Part shown: positions 6,580 to 10,301 of the stretch, one piece after another
How the letters are laid out: every line of letters starts with the position of its first letter
How positions within the stretch are numbered: position 1 is the stretch's first letter
DNA from: an uncultured Flavobacteriales bacterium
GTDB lineage: Bacteria > Bacteroidota > Bacteroidia > CAIKAF01
Direction of reading: 5' to 3'
Assembly (NCBI GenBank): GCA_937925455.1
Contig: CALEWF010000082.1
Location: 1 to 10,301 of the forward strand
Length of the DNA: 10,301 nucleotides
Program-made: the position numbers and the translations under genes
The notes under the pieces: generated by a model
The model's input: only the letters and a program-made list of their open reading frames with translations
Told to the model about the DNA's origin: nothing
Database searches by the model: none

Positions 6580-7083
6580 GTGTCAAATAGTATAAAAATA
6601 TTAGCCGAAGGCAGGGAATTTTTCATTGAACCCGGCCATCCGCCCACTGTAAATGGGCAATTAACAGAAATCTCTATGATTAAAGAAGGACAAGGGTATT
6701 TTCATGTATTAAAAAATAATGTTTCCTATCGGGTAGAGGTTTTGAAAACAGACGCAACCGAAAAAAAAGTAACGTTGCGAATCAATGGAAAAACACTCAC
6801 CCTGCAAGTTCAAGATTCATTCGACCAATTATTGAATCAAATGGGATTGGGAAACATAAATGCCCGAAAAGTAAATGACCTGAAATCGCCCATGCCGGGA
6901 TTGGTAATTGATATTCCGGTGCAGGAAGGACAGAATGTGGCTGCCGGCGAGCCTTTAATTATTTTAGAAGCCATGAAAATGGAAAACATACTGAAAGCCC
7001 CGAGCAATGTAACGGTAAAAAAAGTGCTAGTACATAAAGGTAAAGCCGTTGAAAAAAATGAAGTACTGATACAGTTTGGGTAA
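6580..7083 (+). CDS. Biotin carboxyl carrier protein (biotin/lipoyl attachment domain)
   Basis: This 167-residue protein carries biotin for an acyl-CoA carboxylase such as acetyl- or propionyl-CoA carboxylase. The C-terminal biotinyl domain (about 98-167) contains SPMPGLV (103-109) and EAMKMEN (130-136), with K133 as the expected biotinylated lysine. The N-terminal part (1-80) has a beta-rich composition typical of the Bacteroidota carboxylase-type carriers rather than the Ala/Pro-rich linker of E. coli AccB. It starts with GTG at 6580. No in-frame ATG precedes it nearby, the next internal ATG is at residue 33, and the promoter element sits 27 nt upstream. No biotin carboxylase or carboxyltransferase gene is in the window, so its partner is encoded elsewhere. 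It is divergent from dnaB and probably monocistronic, since 142 bases separate it from the next gene. Confidence 0.93.
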   Translation: MSNSIKILAEGREFFIEPGHPPTVNGQLTEISMIKEGQGYFHVLKNNVSYRVEVLKTDATEKKVTLRINGKTLTLQVQDSFDQLLNQMGLGNINARKVNDLKSPMPGLVIDIPVQEGQNVAAGEPLIILEAMKMENILKAPSNVTVKKVLVHKGKAVEKNEVLIQFG

Positions 7084-7201
7084 AAAACGATTGAGCATAA
7101 GCTTGATTCATCTATAAAACTATACCCTTGTTAATGTACCATTTACTGCAAGTATATGCACCTTAATGTTTAATGAGTTTCCATTGCTTTAAATTTAATC
7201 C

Positions 7202-7209
7202 TATACTTG
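7202..7209 (+). promoter_or_regulatory. Probable -7 element of the oxidoreductase-desaturase unit
   Basis: TATACTTG differs from TAnnTTTG at one base and is followed by GTAGCT-like sequence similar to that after the 826-833 element (both continue TAGCT). It lies 16 nt before the ATG at 7226. ATTG at 7183-7186 is a weak -33 candidate at short spacing. Confidence 0.4.
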
Positions 7210-7225
7210 TAGCTCTATTTAATAT

Positions 7226-8857
7226 ATGCATCGTCAGCACCAAAATACATACGACATTATCATTATAGGTTCGGGCATGGGCGCTATGACCGTAGGCTCC
7301 TTAATGGCTCAGCTTCGCGGAAAAAAAGTGTTACTACTCGAACAGCACTATGTACTGGGTGGGTTTACCCATGTTTTTAAGCGAGAAAAAGGTTATCACT
7401 GGGATGTAGGAATTCACTATGTAGGCGACCTATACGATGGGCATGTATTTAAAACCCTGTTTGATTTTGCTACACAGGGAGGCGTTCGCTGGAAACGCAT
7501 GCCATATATTTTCGACAAGTTTGTATTTCCTGATTTTACCTTTGAAGCCCCCAGCGATGACAAAGAATTCAGAAACAGGCTGGTAAAACAGTTTCCTCAT
7601 CAGGAAAAAGAAATAGACCAATACTTAAAAGATGTATTAATTGCTGATAGATGGTATCGAAAAAACATTATTTATAAACACCTGCCGGCTTCCATACGTT
7701 GGGTAATGAAGCCTTCGGCCGCTCATACCCGATTGGCCACCATGAGTACGCGTGATTATTTAGACATGCGGTTTACTGACCGTAAGCTCAAAGGATTATT
7801 AGTTTCGCAGTGGGGGAATTACGGGGCTGTACCCAGCAAAAGCTCATTTGCCAATCACGCCATGGTAGTACGCCATTTTTACAACGGAGCGTATTATCCC
7901 ATCGGCTCATCTAAAACCATTGCCGAAGCCATGATTCCTATAATTGAAAAAGCCGGTGGCCAGGCACTGGTAAATCATGAAGTAAAAGAAATTTTAATAC
8001 GCGACGGAAAAGCCGTGGGGGTAAAGGTAGATTATAAACACGGAAAGAAACGTACTGAAGAAATTTTTTATGCTCCCATTATTGTATCCTGTGCCGGAGC
8101 TTACAATACATATTGCAAACTTTTACCCGAAGAATACGGCAAAGAATTTCGGTTAGAAGTAAAACAACATCCGGATGGTTTAACCCATGTATGCTTATAC
8201 ATCGGATTTCATACATCTCCCGAAACGCTTGGTTTTAAAGGTGAAAACCATTGGATTTTTGACGAATATGACCACGATGAAATGTTTTCCGACATCGATG
8301 CCTTGGCTGAAGACCGTATGAAAATGGCATTTCTTTCATTCCCATCCCTCAAAGACCCGGAATCAAAGGCACATACGGGTGAAATTATCACCTTTATTAG
8401 CTACGAACTCTTTGAAAAGTGGAAAGATGAACGTTGGAAAAAGCGCGGCGATGATTATGAAGCTTTTAAAGAAGAACTTGCACAGCGTATGCTGAATTTT
8501 GTTGAGAAAAAATATCCCGGATTTAAAAATCTCGTAGATTTTTACGAGTTATCTACCCCGTTAAGCACCGAACATTTTACACACCATCCCAAAGGAGAAA
8601 TATATGGACGATTAACCACTCCTGACCGGTTTTTGAAAAAATGGAATCATGTAAAAACTCCTGTTAAAAACTTATATTTAACAGGTACTGATGCTGCAGT
8701 ACTGGGTGTGGCTGGTGCATTTACAGGGGGTATTTTTACTACCATTCAAATAATGGGTGGAAATCTTGCTTTTCTAAGTTATTTTAAACTTTTGTATAAA
8801 GCTAAAAAATTCCAAAAACAACTGAAAGCCGAAGGGAAGAAAACAGTATTTGAATAA
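7226..8857 (+). CDS. FAD-dependent oxidoreductase of the phytoene desaturase/CrtISO/retinol saturase group
   Basis: Relatives of this flavoprotein desaturate, isomerise or saturate conjugated double bonds in carotenoids, retinol or polyunsaturated fatty acids. The dinucleotide-binding fold is at the N-terminus: DIIIIGSGMGAMTVGSLMA (10-28, the GxGxxG core 15-20), then VLLLEQHYVLGGFTHVF (35-51), where E39 should bind the ribose and GG the pyrophosphate. The C-terminal FAD block typical of the group is NLYLTGTDAAVLGVAGAFTGG (482-502). After it, residues 513-543 form an amphipathic basic tail (LSYFKLLYKAKKFQKQLK) that could touch a membrane. The length of 543 residues is normal. Databases often label such proteins 'all-trans-retinol 13,14-reductase' or 'NAD(P)/FAD-dependent oxidoreductase'; the true substrate cannot be read from the sequence. 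The desaturase gene begins 16 nt after its stop, so the two are probably one operon. Confidence 0.9.
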   Translation: MHRQHQNTYDIIIIGSGMGAMTVGSLMAQLRGKKVLLLEQHYVLGGFTHVFKREKGYHWDVGIHYVGDLYDGHVFKTLFDFATQGGVRWKRMPYIFDKFVFPDFTFEAPSDDKEFRNRLVKQFPHQEKEIDQYLKDVLIADRWYRKNIIYKHLPASIRWVMKPSAAHTRLATMSTRDYLDMRFTDRKLKGLLVSQWGNYGAVPSKSSFANHAMVVRHFYNGAYYPIGSSKTIAEAMIPIIEKAGGQALVNHEVKEILIRDGKAVGVKVDYKHGKKRTEEIFYAPIIVSCAGAYNTYCKLLPEEYGKEFRLEVKQHPDGLTHVCLYIGFHTSPETLGFKGENHWIFDEYDHDEMFSDIDALAEDRMKMAFLSFPSLKDPESKAHTGEIITFISYELFEKWKDERWKKRGDDYEAFKEELAQRMLNFVEKKYPGFKNLVDFYELSTPLSTEHFTHHPKGEIYGRLTTPDRFLKKWNHVKTPVKNLYLTGTDAAVLGVAGAFTGGIFTTIQIMGGNLAFLSYFKLLYKAKKFQKQLKAEGKKTVFE

Positions 8858-8873
8858 TTTGTAATTTAGCTTA

Positions 8874-9818
8874 ATGTTACGCTATAAAGCAGACATACGC
8901 ACCTTGGCGTTTCTAGCAATTTACTATGCTGCATTCTTCGGATGTTGGTTTTTTTTACCACTTAAATGGTATTACATCCTTCCAGCTGAAATTTTTTTGT
9001 GTACCATCTCTTTCATGGTGGCCATTACCATACACAACAGCGTGCATTGCCCGATATTTAAAAATAAAACGCTAAATAAAATTCACTTTATATTGCTTGG
9101 GTTAGCTTTTGGAAGCCCTGCCAGCGGCTATGTTCCAGGGCACAACTTAAGTCATCATAAACATTTGCAAACCACAAAAGACAATACACGAACCACCAAA
9201 ATGCGGTTTAAATGGAATTTTTTAAACCAACTACTTTTCTTTTTTGTAATGATTCCGGGTATTATACGCACTGAAACTCGATTTGTGAAGGAAGTAGGCC
9301 CACATAAGCCCAAGTGGTATCGTACCTATAAAATTGAATCTGCATTGATTTGGATTTGGAAAATTTCCTGGTTATTCATTGACTGGAAACGCTTTATATT
9401 GTTTCTACTTATTCCTAATCTATATGCTGTATGGGGAATATTTGGTACCAACTATTGGCAACATGATGGCTGCGATGAAACCCATCCTTACAACCACAGC
9501 CGCAACTTTACCGGTAAATTTTTCAACTTTTTGGTTTGCAACAACGGTTATCACGGCGCCCACCACATGAAAGCATCAATGCATTGGAGCTTGTATCCAG
9601 AATATCACGAAAAGTTTATTAAGCCCTATTTACATCCCAGCTTAGACCAAAAAAGCCTGCTGGCATACCTCTGGAAAACCTGTATTTATCCTGGAAAGCG
9701 TGTTGATTATTTAGGCAATCCGATTATACTTCCGCCCTATCAAAAAGACGAAGACTGGGTACGCGAAACTAAAATGGGTAGCTTGGATGCTGCAGACTTG
9801 GGAGCAGAAACCGTGTAA
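8874..9818 (+). CDS. Membrane fatty acid desaturase
   Basis: This 314-residue integral-membrane di-iron enzyme of the fatty acid desaturase/hydroxylase family should introduce a double bond (or hydroxyl) into an acyl chain using O2 and reductant. All three histidine boxes are present: H54-NSV-H58, H90-NLS-H94-H95 and H227-GA-H230-H231. An extra conserved-looking NYWQHDG (193-199, H197) precedes box three. Hydrophobic stretches at about 10-30, 35-53, 116-130 and 170-192 fit the usual hairpin topology with the His boxes on the cytosolic face. No cytochrome b5 or ferredoxin domain is fused, so electrons come from a separate donor. It starts at ATG 8874, 16 nt after the oxidoreductase stop, with no Shine-Dalgarno sequence. 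The pairing suggests both enzymes act on the same lipid pool. Regiospecificity is unknown, and a carotenoid or sphingolipid substrate cannot be excluded. Confidence 0.92.
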   Translation: MLRYKADIRTLAFLAIYYAAFFGCWFFLPLKWYYILPAEIFLCTISFMVAITIHNSVHCPIFKNKTLNKIHFILLGLAFGSPASGYVPGHNLSHHKHLQTTKDNTRTTKMRFKWNFLNQLLFFFVMIPGIIRTETRFVKEVGPHKPKWYRTYKIESALIWIWKISWLFIDWKRFILFLLIPNLYAVWGIFGTNYWQHDGCDETHPYNHSRNFTGKFFNFLVCNNGYHGAHHMKASMHWSLYPEYHEKFIKPYLHPSLDQKSLLAYLWKTCIYPGKRVDYLGNPIILPPYQKDEDWVRETKMGSLDAADLGAETV

Positions 9819-9865
9819 TACATTTTATTTCATTTTATAATTTATTTTAGGGGGAATTGCGTTTT

Positions 9866-9886
9866 CCTCCGCCTATTGGGGGCGGA
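9866..9886. repeat. GC-rich hairpin, family 1 copy 1
   Basis: TCCGCC (9868-9873) pairs perfectly with GGCGGA (9881-9886) across a 7-nt loop, preceded by CC. The same pattern, CCTCCGCC then TTGGGG then GCGGA, recurs at 10103-10123. Each copy is followed within a few bases by a C-A-(T)GCTGC-like word, so these are two diverged copies of one element. Confidence 0.72.
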
Positions 9887-9903
9887 TTCACATGCTGCCC
9901 CGA

Positions 9904-9965
9904 TATTCTTACCTTCATTGCGACCCGCCTTTGGTGGGGAAGCGATCTGTATGCTGTAAGAAATA
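9904..9965. repeat. Composite palindrome of the CATTGCGA...GAAGCGAT type
   Basis: Three nested arms are visible. The outer arm is TATTCTTAC (9904-9912) with GTAAGAAATA (9956-9965), with one extra A. The middle arm is ATTGC (9917-9921) with GCGAT (9942-9946), including one wobble pair. The inner arm is CCCGCC (9924-9929) with GGTGGG (9933-9938), with one wobble pair and a TTT loop. The TCATTGCGA...GAAGCGATCT frame resembles the short CATTGCGA/GAAGCAAT palindromes I have seen dispersed in many bacterial genomes; that resemblance is from memory and untested. Confidence 0.65.
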
Positions 9966-10102
9966 CTCTACCCACGACCTACTACCAAAACGCATTGTTA
10001 ATATGGTTTGCAACCTACGACCAGCTGTCCCAATATTCTATTACGAATTATGAATACAATTGAATTAATAAATTCTCAAATCAACTCATCTTCAAATCAC
10101 CT

Positions 10103-10123
10103 CCTCCGCCCGTTTGGGGCGGA
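10103..10123. repeat. GC-rich hairpin, family 1 copy 2, abutting repeat copy B
   Basis: TCCGCCC (10105-10111) pairs perfectly with GGGCGGA (10117-10123) across a GTTTG loop. It is related to 9866-9886. Only 19 nt separate it from the aligned start of repeat copy B, so it may be the true left end of that element. This cannot be tested with copy A, which is cut by the window edge. Confidence 0.75.
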
Positions 10124-10142
10124 CAGCTGCGGATGGAAGTGG

Positions 10143-10269
10143 AAAGCCCGCAGGGGCGAAGCCCACAGGGCACGGGGTAGCGGGGCTGAGGGCACGAAGA
10201 CACCGCTACCCCGATGCCCTGTGTGGCTGAGCCCCGAGGACTTGTAACGAACAGCCGCTTGAAGCAGCC
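10143..10269. repeat. GC-rich structured interspersed repeat, copy B
   Basis: This is the second copy of the element at 1-127, in the same orientation and gap-free. The stem is fully conserved: 10164-10183 pairs with 10203-10223, with the bulged A at 10214 and the 19-nt loop at 10184-10202 identical to copy A. Five of the six differences fall in the last 28 bases, outside the stem. The only other one, G for A at 10150, is in the tandem word at the left edge. Unlike copy A, its left flank is visible and carries a further hairpin at 10103-10123. The final 32 bases of the window after it show no recognisable feature. Confidence 0.93.
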
Positions 10270-10301
10270 AAATGACTATAATCCTGGTATGTGTTTGCAT
10301 A

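Larger units (their letters stand above)
9819..10142. other. Gene-free region with several GC-rich palindromes
   Basis: No frame here has the composition, start context or neighbours of a real gene; frames at 9857-10063 and 10008-10247 run through palindromes and repeat DNA. After an AT-rich stretch following the desaturase (9819-9850) it contains three separate GC-rich inverted repeats, listed individually, and then AT-rich DNA (10025-10100) before the last hairpin. No clear intrinsic terminator for the desaturase gene is visible. Confidence 0.75.

Noticed and set aside
9857..10063. 68-residue plus-strand frame after the desaturase
   Set aside because: It is translated through two palindromes, with no ribosome binding site, promoter element or recognisable protein composition.
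9866..10269. CRISPR array
   Set aside because: The palindromes are of different families, are not regularly spaced, and there are no equal-length spacers or cas genes.
10008..10300. Open frames on both strands (10008-10247 plus, 10097-10300 minus) across repeat copy B
   Set aside because: They are Arg/Pro/Gly-rich translations of the GC-rich palindrome, present only because the repeat lacks stops. They have no start context, and their ends lie in unrelated flanking DNA.
1..10301. Composite transposon bounded by the two repeats
   Set aside because: The repeats are direct copies without transposase or target-site signature, and the DNA between them is mostly core housekeeping genes, so a mobile unit is unlikely.

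Overview
The window looks like chromosomal DNA from a member of the Bacteroidota. Four genes have a -7 promoter element matching or nearly matching the Bacteroidota consensus TAnnTTTG (826-833, 1900-1907, 6311-6318 on the minus strand, 6546-6553). Most start codons lack a Shine-Dalgarno sequence. The DNA is AT-rich, and several proteins are types common in this phylum: a bacterial GH3 protein, a secreted protein usually mislabelled 'asparagine synthetase B', and a stand-alone biotin carboxyl carrier. I cannot place it below phylum.

Layout. A GC-rich structured repeat (1-127) opens the window and is followed by a 55-residue minus-strand gene (170-337) that an ordinary length cutoff would miss. 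The plus strand then carries a YraN-family nuclease-fold protein (463-822), an RsuA/RluB-type pseudouridine synthase with a long basic N-terminal tail (850-1866) and a GH3 acyl-adenylating enzyme (1945-3495). These converge on a minus-strand pair, a secreted GATase/ThuA-like protein (3499-4761) downstream of the replicative helicase DnaB (4777-6303). The stop codons of the converging genes are 3 bases apart, and a small hairpin terminator spans both. A divergent promoter region (6304-6579) separates dnaB from a biotin carboxyl carrier gene with a GTG start (6580-7083). A two-gene lipid-redox unit follows: a FAD-dependent CrtISO/retinol-saturase-type oxidoreductase (7226-8857) and a membrane fatty acid desaturase (8874-9818). 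The last ~480 bases hold no convincing gene. They contain three GC-rich palindromes and a second copy of the opening repeat (10143-10269, 121 of 127 bases identical, same orientation).

How the genes relate. Most are housekeeping: replication, rRNA modification and a biotin-dependent carboxylase subunit. The oxidoreductase and desaturase are close enough to be co-transcribed and probably act on the same acyl or isoprenoid lipids. I see no defence system, CRISPR array, integrase or transposase. The least explained element is the repeat that brackets the window, with its 20-bp stem and the cluster of smaller palindromes beside its second copy. It looks like a non-autonomous interspersed element or a structured RNA that I cannot assign to a named family.
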